From Roseateles oligotrophus (GTDB taxonomy: Bacteria > Pseudomonadota > Gammaproteobacteria > Burkholderiales > Burkholderiaceae_C), in assembly GCF_025717515.1 (NCBI RefSeq), contig NZ_JAJIRN010000003.1, forward strand, positions 496,001 through 560,000: a DNA stretch of 64,000 nt. The letters are read 5' to 3'. The position numbers and the translations under genes are program-made. Below are positions 33,601-43,199 of this stretch, in pieces (position 1 is the stretch's first letter; the number at the start of each line of letters is the position of its first letter). Below the pieces are notes generated by a model. The model was not told where the DNA came from and ran no database searches. It worked only from the letters and a program-made list of their open reading frames with translations.

Positions 33601-34641
33601 ATGCCATTTACCGACCAAGAAGCGCTGACCCGCGTGATCGAGCACCGCGAAATTTTCCACGACGAAATGCTGACACTGATGCGCCGCATCATGGCCGGTG
33701 AGATGTCGCCGGTGATGGCGGCGGCCTTGCTGACCGGCTTGCGCGTCAAGAAGGAAACCATTGGCGAGATCACCGCCGCCGCGCAGGTGATGCGCGAGTT
33801 GTCGACCAAGGTGCCCTTGGTGACGTCGGCCCACCCTCATCTGGTCGATGTGGTCGGCACCGGCGGTGACGGTGCTCACACCTTCAATATCTCGACCTGC
33901 TCGATGTTTGTGGCGGCAGCCGCCGGCGCGCAAGTCGCCAAGCATGGCAACCGCAGCGTCTCCAGCAAGACCGGCAGCGCCGATGTCTTGGAGGCGCTGG
34001 GCGCCAACATCATGCTGACGCCGGCGCAGGTGGCGGCCTCGGTCGCGCAGACCGGCATCGGTTTCATGTTCGCCCCCAACCACCATCCGGCGATGAAGAA
34101 TATCGCGCCGGTGCGGCGTGAACTGGGTGTGCGCACCATCTTTAACATCCTCGGTCCACTGACCAATCCGGCCGGCGCGACCAACATCCTGATGGGTGTG
34201 TTCCACCCCGATCTGGTCGGCATTCAGGTGCGCGTGATGCAGCGCCTCGGTGCCGAACATGCGCTGGTGGTCTACGGCAAGGACGGTATGGACGAGATCT
34301 CGCTGGGCGCTACCACCTTGGTCGGCGAGTTGAAGAACGGTGAAGTGCGCGAGTACGAAATTCACCCGGAGGATTTCGGCATGGCGATGGCCTCGAACCG
34401 AACGCTGAAGGTGGACGGGCCAGAGGCCTCGCGGCTGATGTTGATAGCCGCCTTGAACAATGAAGAGGGCGCGGCGCGTGACATCGTGATCCTGAATGCG
34501 GGGGCAACGCTGTATGCCGCCAATGTGGCCGACTCGATCGCAAGCGGCATCGAGTTAGCGCGGTCGGCGATTGCCTCGGGTGCGGCGCGTGCCAAGCTGG
34601 ATCAGTTTGTCGGCGCCACGCAAACCTTGAGCCGAGCCTGA
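33601..34641 (+). CDS. trpD: Anthranilate phosphoribosyltransferase
   Basis: A 346-residue TrpD that joins anthranilate to PRPP. Key motifs: [17 protein letters not shown] (PRPP binding), [40 protein letters not shown] and [12 protein letters not shown]. The length is standard. It is separated from trpC by one base. Confidence 0.97.
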   Translation: MPFTDQEALTRVIEHREIFHDEMLTLMRRIMAGEMSPVMAAALLTGLRVKKETIGEITAAAQVMRELSTKVPLVTSAHPHLVDVVGTGGDGAHTFNISTCSMFVAAAAGAQVAKHGNRSVSSKTGSADVLEALGANIMLTPAQVAASVAQTGIGFMFAPNHHPAMKNIAPVRRELGVRTIFNILGPLTNPAGATNILMGVFHPDLVGIQVRVMQRLGAEHALVVYGKDGMDEISLGATTLVGELKNGEVREYEIHPEDFGMAMASNRTLKVDGPEASRLMLIAALNNEEGAARDIVILNAGATLYAANVADSIASGIELARSAIASGAARAKLDQFVGATQTLSRA

Positions 34642-34642
34642 T

Positions 34643-35431
34643 ATGTCCGACATCCTGCGCCGCATCGTTGCGGTCAAACATGAAGAGCTTGTATTGGCGC
34701 GCAAGCAGCGCTCGCTGGCCAGCCAGCGCGAAGAGGCCGAGGCTCGGCATGATCAACGCGGTTTTGCCGCCGCGCTGCGCGCCAAAGTGGCGGCGGGCAC
34801 AAGTGCGGTGATCGCCGAGATCAAGAAGGCCTCGCCCAGCAAGGGTGTGCTGCGCGCCGACTTTGCGCCTGCCGCTATTGCCGAGAGTTATGCCAAGCAT
34901 GGCGCGGCTTGCCTGAGTGTGCTGACCGATGAACAGTTCTTCCAGGGCTCGGTGGCTTACCTGCAACAGGCGCGCGCCGCTTGCGACTTGCCGGTCTTGC
35001 GCAAGGACTTCATGGTTGACGAATACCAGGTCTTCGAGGCCGGGGCGATGGGCGCCGATTGCATCTTGCTGATCGCTGCCTGCCTGGACGACGCGCAGAT
35101 GGCCGACCTCGAAGCGGTGGCCTTAAGCCTCAAACTCGACGTGCTGGTGGAAGTGCATGACGGCGCGGAGTTGGAGCGGGCCTTGCGCTTGCGGACGCCC
35201 TTGGTTGGCATCAACAACCGCAATCTGCGCACCTTTGACGTGACGCTGGACACCACGCTGGGCTTGCTCGACCGGGTGCCGCCCGATCGTTTGCTGGTCA
35301 CCGAATCGGGCATTCTGGGCGCGAACGACGTGATGAAGATGCGGGCGGCAAACGTCCACGCCTTCTTGGTCGGCGAGGCTTTCATGCGGGCCCCGGATCC
35401 AGGCGCGGCACTGGCGGCCGTGTTTGCCTGA
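34643..35431 (+). CDS. trpC: Indole-3-glycerol-phosphate synthase
   Basis: A 262-residue single-function TrpC with TIM-barrel motifs: [17 protein letters not shown] (catalytic Lys), [40 protein letters not shown] and LVTESGI. It is not fused to TrpF. The gene is coupled to trpD by a one-base gap and is followed by udg after one base. Confidence 0.97.
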   Translation: MSDILRRIVAVKHEELVLARKQRSLASQREEAEARHDQRGFAAALRAKVAAGTSAVIAEIKKASPSKGVLRADFAPAAIAESYAKHGAACLSVLTDEQFFQGSVAYLQQARAACDLPVLRKDFMVDEYQVFEAGAMGADCILLIAACLDDAQMADLEAVALSLKLDVLVEVHDGAELERALRLRTPLVGINNRNLRTFDVTLDTTLGLLDRVPPDRLLVTESGILGANDVMKMRAANVHAFLVGEAFMRAPDPGAALAAVFA

Positions 35432-35432
35432 G

Positions 35433-36113
35433 ATGGATTTCTCCGAGCTTGACGGGGGCTGGCGGCCGGTCGTCGAGGCTTGGGCGCAGAGCCCCGTCGG
35501 CCGCCAATTGCTCGACTTCCTGTCGCAACGCGCCGCCGCCGGTGCCGCCATCTACCCGCCCGAGCCGCTGCGGGCCCTGTGCCTAACGCCGCTTTCACAG
35601 ACCCGCGTGGTGATCCTGGGGCAGGATCCTTATCACGGGGGCGGCCAAGCCGAAGGGTTGGCGTTTTCGGTACCGGAGGGCGTCAAAGCGCCGCCCAGTC
35701 TGCGCAATATCTTCAAGGAGCTGCAGCGCGATTTGGGCCAGCAGCCGCCGATGTCGGCCAGCCTCTTGCCTTGGACTCAACGCGGCGTGCTCTTGTTGAA
35801 CACGGCCTTGACCGTGGAAGACGGTGCGCCGGCCAGCCATGCAAAACAGGGCTGGGAGGCTTTGACCGACGAGTTGATCCTTGCGGCCGCGGCCGATGCG
35901 GCGCCCAAGGTCTTCATGCTCTGGGGTGCGCATGCGCAGGCCAAGGCAGGCTTGATCGCCGCTGCCGGCCCGCAGCATTTGATCTTGCAGGCAAATCACC
36001 CCTCGCCCTTGTCGGCGCTGCGTCCGCCTGCGCCCTTCATCGGCTGTGGGCATTTTTCGCAGGCGGCGGATTGGCTGGCCGCGCGAGGTCGGGCGATCAG
36101 CTGGGCCTTGTGA
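35433..36113 (+). CDS. ung: Uracil-DNA glycosylase, family 1
   Basis: A 226-residue UDG that removes uracil from DNA. The water-activating loop is VVILGQDPYHGGGQAEGLAF (Asp and Tyr seen), the uracil-binding Asn lies in LLLNTALTVE, and the Leu-intercalation loop is NHPSPLSALR. The ATG at 35433 is used; an in-frame TTG lies three codons upstream, overlapping trpC. It is likely transcribed with trpC. Confidence 0.95.
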   Translation: MDFSELDGGWRPVVEAWAQSPVGRQLLDFLSQRAAAGAAIYPPEPLRALCLTPLSQTRVVILGQDPYHGGGQAEGLAFSVPEGVKAPPSLRNIFKELQRDLGQQPPMSASLLPWTQRGVLLLNTALTVEDGAPASHAKQGWEALTDELILAAAADAAPKVFMLWGAHAQAKAGLIAAAGPQHLILQANHPSPLSALRPPAPFIGCGHFSQAADWLAARGRAISWAL

Positions 36114-37625
36114 TCAGGCGAAATCCGCAGCGCCAGCGCTAAGCACCAGCTCGAACAATCGCGCCAGATGGCTGGCCTGCATTTGGTCTTGGCTTGTCCA
36201 GTTTCGTTTTTCCTGGCATTGCGCCAGCCATAAAACGGCGATCGGCTCACCTTTGACGTGGAGCGCTAACTCGATACGCGAGCGCATGCCTTCGGCGGCG
36301 TCGGCCAGGCTCTCAAGCTCGACCTTGCAGGGGTGATTGCTCAGCGTGGTCAGCACCTGAGGCTTGGTCAAACCAGCCAACCAGTCCAGGTATTGCGTTT
36401 GAGCCGGGCGACGCAGACTAGGGAAATTTGCGCCAAGCGTTTTGGCCTTGTCGTCAATCCACCAGAACTGGACCCGGTCCAGCCCCATGATTTGCTGAGC
36501 GCCCTTGCATAAATGCTCCAGTTCGGCCAATAAATCGGCCTTGCTTTGAATCCGCCAATGCCGGTTGGACAGGCTCAGCAGTTGTTCGTCGGCGGCCTGT
36601 TTGGCCGGGTTATACAGATTCGGAAAACCGGGGCGCGTCGTGCTGCTGAGGCGCTCGATCTCGGCCTGCAGATTCAAATGCTGCCAGAGATGCGGTATGG
36701 CCAATTCCTTGTCGCCTTGCTGGTCGAGCAACTTGGCGAGCAGCAAATGTGCCTGGCTTTGCTGAGGGCGCGAATGAATCCGGTTGGCCAGCAGCAGCCC
36801 ATGCTCGGTGCTGCGGATGGCGCCGATACGGTCGCCGCGCGCCAAGGCAATGTCCGTCCAGGTGCGGCTGGCGGCGGCTTCCAGCCAACTGTGCCCCAGT
36901 TTGGCGGCGATGCTGAGGGCCAGGCGGCAATCGACCGTCGCCCAGTCGAGGCGGCCGCGCGCGAGTGCCGCGCGGGCCAAGTGCCAATGCGCCTCGGCCT
37001 CGTATTCGCGATGTTTGCCGCGCCGCGCCGCCGCCAAACCATGGCTGAAGTGCCGCTCGGCGTCGTCGAGTTGATGGGTTTCAAAATGCCCGACGCCGAT
37101 ATTCAGGGCAAGTTTGGCGGCCAAATAGCTGTCGTCGGCGGCTCCGAGCAATTGCGCGGCTTCGCCGTGTACCTCGCGGCCACGCGCCCAAGCGCCAAAG
37201 GCGTAATGAATTTGGCCCAGGCCGATGCGTGCGGCGGCGCCTGCGCGAGCGTCACCGGCTCTTGCCGCCAACTCGGCGGACTGATTCCAATGCTCGGCGG
37301 CTTCGAAATATTCGCCCTGCTGATAGGCGACGCGGCCCATCGTCTCATGCAGTCGCGCCGCTTGCAGCGGGTAGGCGTCGGGATCCAACTCGCCCTGCGT
37401 CTCGGCCAGCGCCGCGGCCGCCTCCAAGGCGCGGCCGCGATGTTCGAGCAAATAGAAGCGCGCATAAAGTGCGTCGCTTGCCGCAGCGTAGCGGCCGGCG
37501 GCCTTGGCCGAATGCTCGAGTGCGGCCAGACGCAGCAGCGCACTATTGGGATGACGCTGGGCCAGCGCTGAGATGCGCTTCAAAACATCGATGAGAACGG
37601 CGTCGGCTTCGGTCACGGCTGGCAT
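36114..37625 (-). CDS. TPR-repeat protein with GAF-like C-terminus
   Basis: A 503-residue cytoplasmic protein. Residues about 20-330 are made of helical TPR-like pairs (AYQQGEYFEAAEHWNQSAEL, ALNIGVGHFETHQLDDAERH). The C-terminal 160 residues (HLCKGAQQIMGLDRVQFWWI, ELALHVKGEPIAVLWLAQCQ) look like a GAF sensory domain without an attached output domain. ATG at 37625 is preferred to the GTG at 37631. The gene abuts the ung stop codon on the opposite strand. It may be a protein-protein scaffold or sensor; no function assigned. Confidence 0.7.
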   Translation of the reverse strand: MPAVTEADAVLIDVLKRISALAQRHPNSALLRLAALEHSAKAAGRYAAASDALYARFYLLEHRGRALEAAAALAETQGELDPDAYPLQAARLHETMGRVAYQQGEYFEAAEHWNQSAELAARAGDARAGAAARIGLGQIHYAFGAWARGREVHGEAAQLLGAADDSYLAAKLALNIGVGHFETHQLDDAERHFSHGLAAARRGKHREYEAEAHWHLARAALARGRLDWATVDCRLALSIAAKLGHSWLEAAASRTWTDIALARGDRIGAIRSTEHGLLLANRIHSRPQQSQAHLLLAKLLDQQGDKELAIPHLWQHLNLQAEIERLSSTTRPGFPNLYNPAKQAADEQLLSLSNRHWRIQSKADLLAELEHLCKGAQQIMGLDRVQFWWIDDKAKTLGANFPSLRRPAQTQYLDWLAGLTKPQVLTTLSNHPCKVELESLADAAEGMRSRIELALHVKGEPIAVLWLAQCQEKRNWTSQDQMQASHLARLFELVLSAGAADFA

Positions 37626-37808
37626 GGTCACGGTTTGGGGCTGGGACTAGGTTCTGGGCGGCTTGGCCGGCACGGTGCTGCGCAAAAACCGCAAGGATAG
37701 CCGCTGTGCTGTGCGAGCGAGTCAAATCGTTGCAATGTCGGCACTTGGCCGAAGCTGATAGAGACCAATTTTCGCTCTCGGCTCTCTCTGTACCCTAAGG
37801 TAAACACC

Positions 37809-37856
37809 AATGCCAGTTTGATTGACTGGCATTATTTTTGGTATTAGACTGGTATC
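37809..37856 (+). promoter_or_regulatory. nag promoter and operator array
   Basis: A perfect inverted repeat AATGCCAGT (37809-37817) and ACTGGCATT (37825-37833) is followed by a further copy of the half-site, ACTGGTATC (37848-37856), four bases before the nagK ATG. TTGATT (37818-37823) and the extended -10 TGGTATTAG (core TATTAG at 37842-37847) fit a promoter with 18-base spacing overlapping the palindrome. Repression by the GntR-type NagR encoded next door is the simplest reading. The transcript would have a very short or no leader. Confidence 0.65.
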
Positions 37857-37859
37857 GCT

Positions 37860-38792
37860 ATGACGCCCATACCCGACTCTCCTCACTCTCATCTTGTTGT
37901 CCAAGCGGATGGCGCTGCACGCTTCTTGATTGGCGTGGACGGTGGCGGCACCGGCACAAGGGTCCGATTGGCCGATTTGCAGGGCCGGATCCTGGGTCAG
38001 GGTGATGCCGGACCTTCTGCTTTGGGGCAAGGGTCCGAGCAGGCTTGGCGCCATATTCAACAGGCGGTAGAGGCTGCAGCGGCGCAGGCGGGCTTGACCG
38101 GCTTGGCGCCCATTGACTGTGCCATCGGCCTTGGCCTGTCAGGCGCAGGCGTGCCGAGTCAGGCGGCCGAATTTTTGGCGCGTCAGCCTGGCTATGCCTT
38201 GCTGGCATTGGATAACGATGGCTTTACCACCGTTTTGGGCGCGCATGCCGGCCAACCCGGTGCGGTAGTGGCCTCGGGCACCGGTTCGGTCGGCGAGGTC
38301 TTGCGCCGTGATGGCTCGCGCGGCATGGCCGGCGGCTGGGGTTGGATTGCCGGCGACGAAGGTAGCGGTGCCTGGTTGGGCTTGAAAGCAATGCGCCATG
38401 CTTGCCAGGCGATGGATGGCCGGGTGCCGGCCGGCAGCTTGGCCCGAGCGGTTTGGGCGGTGGCGGGTGTGCATACCGAGGCGATGCTCGCCTGGGGCGC
38501 CGTGGCCGGTCAGCATGCCTACGCGAGCCTGGCGCCACTGGTATTTGATTGTGCGGACAATGACGCCATCGCAGCGGGGTTTTTGACCGAGGCGGTGTTC
38601 GAGTTGGAGAAATTGGCTGCGGCCTTGGACCCCGACGCAAGTTTGCCTTTGGCCTTGTGCGGCAGTATTGCCTTGCGCTTGGCCCCCAATTTCTCCGGCG
38701 CCTTGCGCGCCCGCTGCGTATCGCCCCAGGGGGACTCGGCCGATGGCGGTCTGCACCTGGTGCGCGGCGCACTTCAACGCAGAGAGAGCTGA
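37860..38792 (+). CDS. nagK: N-acetylglucosamine kinase, BadF/BcrA ATPase family
   Basis: A 310-residue ASKHA-fold kinase. Phosphate-1 motif FLIGVDGGGTGTRVRLAD near residue 22, LALDNDG and GAVVASGTGSVGEV in the middle, GGWGWIAGDEGSGAWLGLKA as the conserved sugar-binding block of GlcNAc kinases. It would convert cytoplasmic GlcNAc released by NagZ to GlcNAc-6-phosphate. It is the first gene of the nag operon, five bases before nagR, and its promoter carries the palindromic operator. Confidence 0.88.
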   Translation: MTPIPDSPHSHLVVQADGAARFLIGVDGGGTGTRVRLADLQGRILGQGDAGPSALGQGSEQAWRHIQQAVEAAAAQAGLTGLAPIDCAIGLGLSGAGVPSQAAEFLARQPGYALLALDNDGFTTVLGAHAGQPGAVVASGTGSVGEVLRRDGSRGMAGGWGWIAGDEGSGAWLGLKAMRHACQAMDGRVPAGSLARAVWAVAGVHTEAMLAWGAVAGQHAYASLAPLVFDCADNDAIAAGFLTEAVFELEKLAAALDPDASLPLALCGSIALRLAPNFSGALRARCVSPQGDSADGGLHLVRGALQRRES

Positions 38793-38797
38793 ACAAC

Positions 38798-39529
38798 ATG
38801 GCCTTCCAATTCAAAGCCGATCCGGATGCGGCGTCGCCGCTGTATATGCAGTTGGCGCATAAGCTGGCGCAGGCAATTCGCCAGGGCGAGTACCACGCCG
38901 ATGAGGCGTTGCCGTCCGAGCGGGTGTTGTCGGAGTCGCTTGAGCTGTCGCGTGTGACGGCGCGCAAAGCGATCGATCGCTTGGTCGAGCAAGGTTTGAT
39001 CATCCGCAAGCGCGGTTCGGGTAATTACATCGCGCCCAAGTTGGAGCAGCCGCTGTCGCGCCTGACGAGCTTCTCCGAAGAGCTGCATCAGCGCGGCTTC
39101 AAGCCGAGTTCACGCTGGTTGGCGCGCGGCTTCACGCCGGCGGCACCGGATGAGCAACTCAGCCTGGGGCTGGGTACCGGCGAGCGGGTGGCGCGCCTGG
39201 AGCGCTTGCGCTTGGCCGATGCGGTGGTGATGAATTACGAAGTGACGGTGATGCCGGAGGCCGTGCTGCCCGATCCGATGGCGGTGCAGGCCTCGCTCTA
39301 TGAGCATTTGGCGACCTTGGGTGTGGCGCCGGTGCGGGCGCTGCAGCATATCCGCGCCATCAATGCTGACACCAAGTTGGCCGGCCTGCTGGAAGTGCCG
39401 GTCGGTCAGGCGGTGCTGTTCATCACGCGGGTGGGCTATCTGGAGTCCGGTTTGGCCGTCGAGCTGACCCATTCCTACTGCCGCAGCGACTACTACGATT
39501 TTGTCGCCGAGATGCGACGCGAGGGGTAA
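38798..39529 (+). CDS. nagR: GntR/HutC-family regulator NagR-like
   Basis: A 243-residue regulator with an N-terminal winged helix (SPLYMQLAHKLAQAIRQGEY; LPSERVLSESLELSRVTARK; AIDRLVEQGLIIRKRGSGNY) and a C-terminal UTRA ligand-binding domain (LTSFSEELHQRGFKPSSRWL to VELTHSYCRSDYYDFVAEMR). In this context the ligand is likely GlcNAc-6-P or GlcN-6-P and the operator the palindrome upstream of nagK. The ATG at 38798 lies five bases after nagK. Specific assignment as NagR rests on neighbourhood. Confidence 0.88.
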   Translation: MAFQFKADPDAASPLYMQLAHKLAQAIRQGEYHADEALPSERVLSESLELSRVTARKAIDRLVEQGLIIRKRGSGNYIAPKLEQPLSRLTSFSEELHQRGFKPSSRWLARGFTPAAPDEQLSLGLGTGERVARLERLRLADAVVMNYEVTVMPEAVLPDPMAVQASLYEHLATLGVAPVRALQHIRAINADTKLAGLLEVPVGQAVLFITRVGYLESGLAVELTHSYCRSDYYDFVAEMRREG

Positions 39530-39531
39530 TT

Positions 39532-40656
39532 TTGGCTCAGCTTATTGACGGCTATGTGCTGACGCCGCAGGGTTTCTTGCGCGGTTTTGTAGAGATCAGT
39601 GATGGCCGTATCACCCGCATCGAGGGCGAGGCGGTCACCGAGAGCCAGGTGCGGCACGACAAGCTGGAGTTGCCCATCGTGCTGCCCGGTTTCATCGATG
39701 TGCATGTGCATGGCGGTGGCGGCCATGACACCATGGAAGGCGGCGATGCCGCGCTGCAGATGTCGCGTCTGCATGTGAGGCATGGCACGACGGCGATGTT
39801 GGCCACCACCATGACCGCGCCGCTGGCCGAGATCGAAATGGCGCTGGCCGCGCTTGGGCCCGTGTGCCGCGAGCGCGCGCCTAACGCCGCCCGTGTTTTG
39901 GGTGTGCATCTCGAAGGCCCTTACATCAATCCCGGCAAATTGGGCGCGCAGCCCGACTTCGCCAAGCCGGCCAGCATGGCCGAAATTCAGGCCTTGAACG
40001 CGCTGGCACCGATCAAGCTGATCACCTTGGCGCCCGAAATGGCCGGCACGCTGGACTTGATCGGCGAGCTGCGCGCGGCCGGCTTCCAGGTGCAGATCGG
40101 CCACACGGCCGGCACCTATGAAGACGGCGTGGCCGCCATCAACAAAGGCGCCGGCGGCTTCACCCATTTGTTCAATGCGATGACAGGCCTGCATCACCGC
40201 GAGCCCGGCATGGTCGGCGCCGCACTGGCGCATGCCCGGTATGCCGAGATCATCCCCGACCTGCTGCATGTGCATCCGGGTGCGATTCGGGTCGCGATGC
40301 GCTCGATTCCGTGCACCTTTTGCGTGACCGATTCGACCGCCGCCGCCGGCATGCCCGATGGTGACTACAAGCTCGGCAGCCACACCGTCACCAAATGCAT
40401 GGGCGGTGTGCGTCTGCCCGACGGCACGCTGGCCGGCAGCACGCTGACGATGGACCAGGCGCTGCGCAATCTGGTCTGGCTGGGGCTGGAGATAGCAGAC
40501 GCGTCCAAACGCGTCTCGACCTACGCGGCCGAATACATGGGTTTGAGTGATCGCGGCCAATTGGTCGTCGGCGCTTGGGCAGATTTAGTGGTGATGGACC
40601 GTGAATTGCAGTTGCAGCGCGTGGTCGTTGAAGGAGAAGAAATTGACCTCGTTTGA
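39532..40656 (+). CDS. nagA: N-acetylglucosamine-6-phosphate deacetylase
   Basis: A 374-residue amidohydrolase that removes acetate from GlcNAc-6-P. Metal and substrate motifs: PGFIDVHVHGGGGHDTMEGG, GVHLEGPYINPGKLGAQ, IGHTAGTY, GFTHLFNAM and VTDSTAAAGMPDG with the catalytic Asp. The start is a TTG at 39532 with GAGGGG just upstream, overlapping the nagR stop region. No ATG lies nearby in frame. The end overlaps the start of nagB-II. Confidence 0.95.
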   Translation: MAQLIDGYVLTPQGFLRGFVEISDGRITRIEGEAVTESQVRHDKLELPIVLPGFIDVHVHGGGGHDTMEGGDAALQMSRLHVRHGTTAMLATTMTAPLAEIEMALAALGPVCRERAPNAARVLGVHLEGPYINPGKLGAQPDFAKPASMAEIQALNALAPIKLITLAPEMAGTLDLIGELRAAGFQVQIGHTAGTYEDGVAAINKGAGGFTHLFNAMTGLHHREPGMVGAALAHARYAEIIPDLLHVHPGAIRVAMRSIPCTFCVTDSTAAAGMPDGDYKLGSHTVTKCMGGVRLPDGTLAGSTLTMDQALRNLVWLGLEIADASKRVSTYAAEYMGLSDRGQLVVGAWADLVVMDRELQLQRVVVEGEEIDLV

Positions 40657-41698
40657 AAACACGTCCGACAGCAAATACGCATCCAAGATGCAAGAAGAAG
40701 CGCTCAACGCGCCGGTCGCCGTGGCCCGCCAGTTGGCGCAGGACCATAACGCCTATGCCGAGCTGGGTCAGGCCCTGCGCGAGCAGCCGCCGACCACCTT
40801 GCTGACCGTCGCGCGCGGCAGTTCCGACCACGCCGCTCACTACATGGCCTATCTGATGATGGCGCGCATGGGCCGCTTGGTGACCTCCTTGCCGATGTCC
40901 TTGGTGACGCTGTATCAAAGCAAGATCGTCTGCGACGGTCTGGTGTCCTTGGCGTTTTCGCAATCGGGCCAAAGCCCCGATCTGGTCGCGCCGACCAAGT
41001 TCTTCCGCGCCGGTGGCGCCCGCACGGTGGCCTTCGTCAATGCCGAGACCTCGCCGTTGGCGGATGCCGCGCAATTTGTCTTCCCGCTGCGCTCCGGCCC
41101 AGAGCTGAGCGTGGCCGCGACCAAGAGCTATATCTGCCAGTTGGTCGCGGGCGCCCGCGTCGTTGCCGCCTGGAGTGGTGATGAAGACCTGCAGGCCGCG
41201 TTGGAGCAATTGCCGGCCGCCTTGGAGCAGGCCGCGCAACAGCGCTGGGATGTCGCCGTTGAAGTGCTGAAGGACGCCGACAAGCTATTCGTCATCGGCC
41301 GCGGCACCGGCCTGCCAATCGCGATGGAAGCGGCGCTGAAGTTCAAGGAAACCTGCGGCATTCAGGCAGAAGCGTTCTCCGGTGCGGAGGTCAAGCATGG
41401 TCCGATGGCGCTGGTCGAAGAAGGCTACCCGATGCTGGTGTTCGCACCGCGCGGCCCGGCCCAGGCCGGCCTGCTGGCGCTGGCCGAAGAAATGCGCGGC
41501 CGTGGTGCCCGTGTTTTGCTGGCTGCACCGGCCGGCACACCCGGTGCCGAGCTAACGCTGAGCTGCACCGGCAACGAAGATCTCGACCCGATCGCGGTGG
41601 TGCAGAGCTTCTACCCGATGGTCGAAGCCTTGGCGCGTGCGCGCGGCCGCAACCCGGATTCGCCGCCACACCTGGCCAAAGTCACCAAGACCAACTGA
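40643..41698 (+). CDS. Glucosamine-6-phosphate deaminase, SIS-domain type (NagB-II)
   Basis: A 351-residue protein with two SIS domains and no glutaminase domain, resembling the isomerase half of GlmS. In nag clusters such proteins act as NagB-II, converting GlcN-6-P to fructose-6-P and ammonia. Motifs: TVARGSSDHAAHYMAYLM, LAFSQSGQSPDL, AATKSYICQL, VIGRGTGLPIAMEAALKFKE. The start is a TTG at 40643 with GGAGAAG seven bases upstream, inside nagA (14-base overlap); the first in-frame ATG (40688) lacks a ribosome-binding site. This replaces classical NagB, which is absent here. Confidence 0.9.
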   Translation: MTSFENTSDSKYASKMQEEALNAPVAVARQLAQDHNAYAELGQALREQPPTTLLTVARGSSDHAAHYMAYLMMARMGRLVTSLPMSLVTLYQSKIVCDGLVSLAFSQSGQSPDLVAPTKFFRAGGARTVAFVNAETSPLADAAQFVFPLRSGPELSVAATKSYICQLVAGARVVAAWSGDEDLQAALEQLPAALEQAAQQRWDVAVEVLKDADKLFVIGRGTGLPIAMEAALKFKETCGIQAEAFSGAEVKHGPMALVEEGYPMLVFAPRGPAQAGLLALAEEMRGRGARVLLAAPAGTPGAELTLSCTGNEDLDPIAVVQSFYPMVEALARARGRNPDSPPHLAKVTKTN

Positions 41699-41709
41699 TT
41701 GCTGCTTCC

Positions 41710-43185
41710 ATGACTGCTTTCCACCCCGGCCAACTCGTGATGGTCGACATCCAGGGCAAGTCCCTGGACGCCGCCACCGCCGCCTTTTTGCGTGAGAACC
41801 AAGTTCGTGCTGTCTGCCTGTTCCGCAAGAACCTCGGCACCGAGGCAGAGGTGCGCCAACTGACGCGTGATCTGCGCGCGGTGATGGGCCCGACCGCCTT
41901 GATCGGCCTCGACCAGGAGGGCGGCTCGGTGGTGCGTGCCACCTTCCTGCCGCAAGCACCGTCGGCGATGGCGCTGGGCGCGGCCGATGCCGAGGGTTTG
42001 GCCGAGAACGTCGGCGCGGCGGTCGCTCGCGGCTTGGCCAGCATTGGCGTGAACTGGAACTTTGCGCCGGTACTGGACATCAATAACAACCCGGCCAATC
42101 CGGTCATCGCCGAGCGCAGCTTCTCCGAAGATGCCGATGACGTCACGCGTTTGGCCGGTGCCTGGATGCGCGGCTCGCTGAAAGAAGGCGTGGCCTGCTG
42201 CGTCAAGCATTTCCCAGGGCATGGCGACACGCATGTCGACTCGCATCTGGCTTTGCCGACGGTGGACAAGAGCCGCGCCGAGCTGGATGCGCTGGAGTTG
42301 CGTCCCTTCAAGGCCTTGCGTGACGAAGCGCCGGCGGTGATGACGGCCCACATCGTCTACCCGCAGATCGACCCCGATCATCCCGCCACGCTATCGACCA
42401 AGATTTTGCGCGACATCCTGCGCATCGAGTGGGGCTACGACGGTGTCGTGATCACCGATGCGCTGATGATGAAGGCAATCTTCGAGCGCTATGGCTACGC
42501 CCGTGCGGCGGTGATGGCGATTCAGGCCGGCGCCGACATGATCCTGGCCCAGGGCGATCTGGAAGAGCAGGGCAAGTCGATCCAAGCGCTGGTGGATGCC
42601 TTTGCCAGCGGTGAGCTGACGGCCGAGCAGGGCCGCATCGCCTGCGCTCGTTTGGATAAGCTGGCCGCCGCCTACCCGGTGCGCCATGATGACTACGCCG
42701 GCGCGCCGCGCGAGGCCGATGATGTCCTGATGCGCAAGGCATGGGCAGCCGGTTTGACGGCGCTGCGCGGCGCCAAGCCGCCGGCTCTGGACGCGGCCTT
42801 GCGCGTGTTCGTGCAGCCCGAGGTGCCGACCGATGGGGTCTCGGAAGCGGGGCCGCTGGGCGCGCAAATCGTCGAGCTGTTTGCGGCTTTCCCGAATGCG
42901 CAGATTCAATATGTCGACGATATCCTGGCGCTGGACTGGGCTCAGGTGCCGCAGGATGGTCGCCTCAATATCGTCGCTTCGACGCATCGCATGCGCTATG
43001 CCTCGAATGCAAAGGCTTGGCAGCCGGACCTGCATTTGGTCTTGTGGAATCCCTTCCAGGCGCATGACGTGCCGGCCCCAACCGTTGTGACCTGGGGTTA
43101 TGCCGATGGCGCCTTGGCGGGCTTGAAAGCATGGTTGGAAGGGCGCTCCAGCGCCACCGCGACTTCGCCCGTGAATTTGGACTGA
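41710..43185 (+). CDS. nagZ: Beta-N-acetylhexosaminidase, GH3 (NagZ-like), extended
   Basis: A 491-residue GH3 enzyme. The NagZ signature KHFPGHGDTHVDSH is at 166-179 (His-Asp acid/base dyad) and the nucleophile Asp250 lies in DGVVITDALMM. No signal peptide, so it is cytoplasmic like NagZ, and would release GlcNAc from imported chito-oligomers or from GlcNAc-anhydro-MurNAc. It is about 150 residues longer than E. coli NagZ; the extra C-terminal domain (VFVQPEVPTDGVSEAGPLGA onward) resembles the alpha/beta sandwich found in two-domain GH3 enzymes. Confidence 0.92.
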   Translation: MTAFHPGQLVMVDIQGKSLDAATAAFLRENQVRAVCLFRKNLGTEAEVRQLTRDLRAVMGPTALIGLDQEGGSVVRATFLPQAPSAMALGAADAEGLAENVGAAVARGLASIGVNWNFAPVLDINNNPANPVIAERSFSEDADDVTRLAGAWMRGSLKEGVACCVKHFPGHGDTHVDSHLALPTVDKSRAELDALELRPFKALRDEAPAVMTAHIVYPQIDPDHPATLSTKILRDILRIEWGYDGVVITDALMMKAIFERYGYARAAVMAIQAGADMILAQGDLEEQGKSIQALVDAFASGELTAEQGRIACARLDKLAAAYPVRHDDYAGAPREADDVLMRKAWAAGLTALRGAKPPALDAALRVFVQPEVPTDGVSEAGPLGAQIVELFAAFPNAQIQYVDDILALDWAQVPQDGRLNIVASTHRMRYASNAKAWQPDLHLVLWNPFQAHDVPAPTVVTWGYADGALAGLKAWLEGRSSATATSPVNLD

Positions 43186-43199
43186 CCCGGAACCCCCTC

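Noticed and set aside
32362-34365. A 667-codon open frame on the minus strand across ltaE and trpD
   Set aside because: High-GC antisense shadow; the plus-strand genes have full catalytic motifs.
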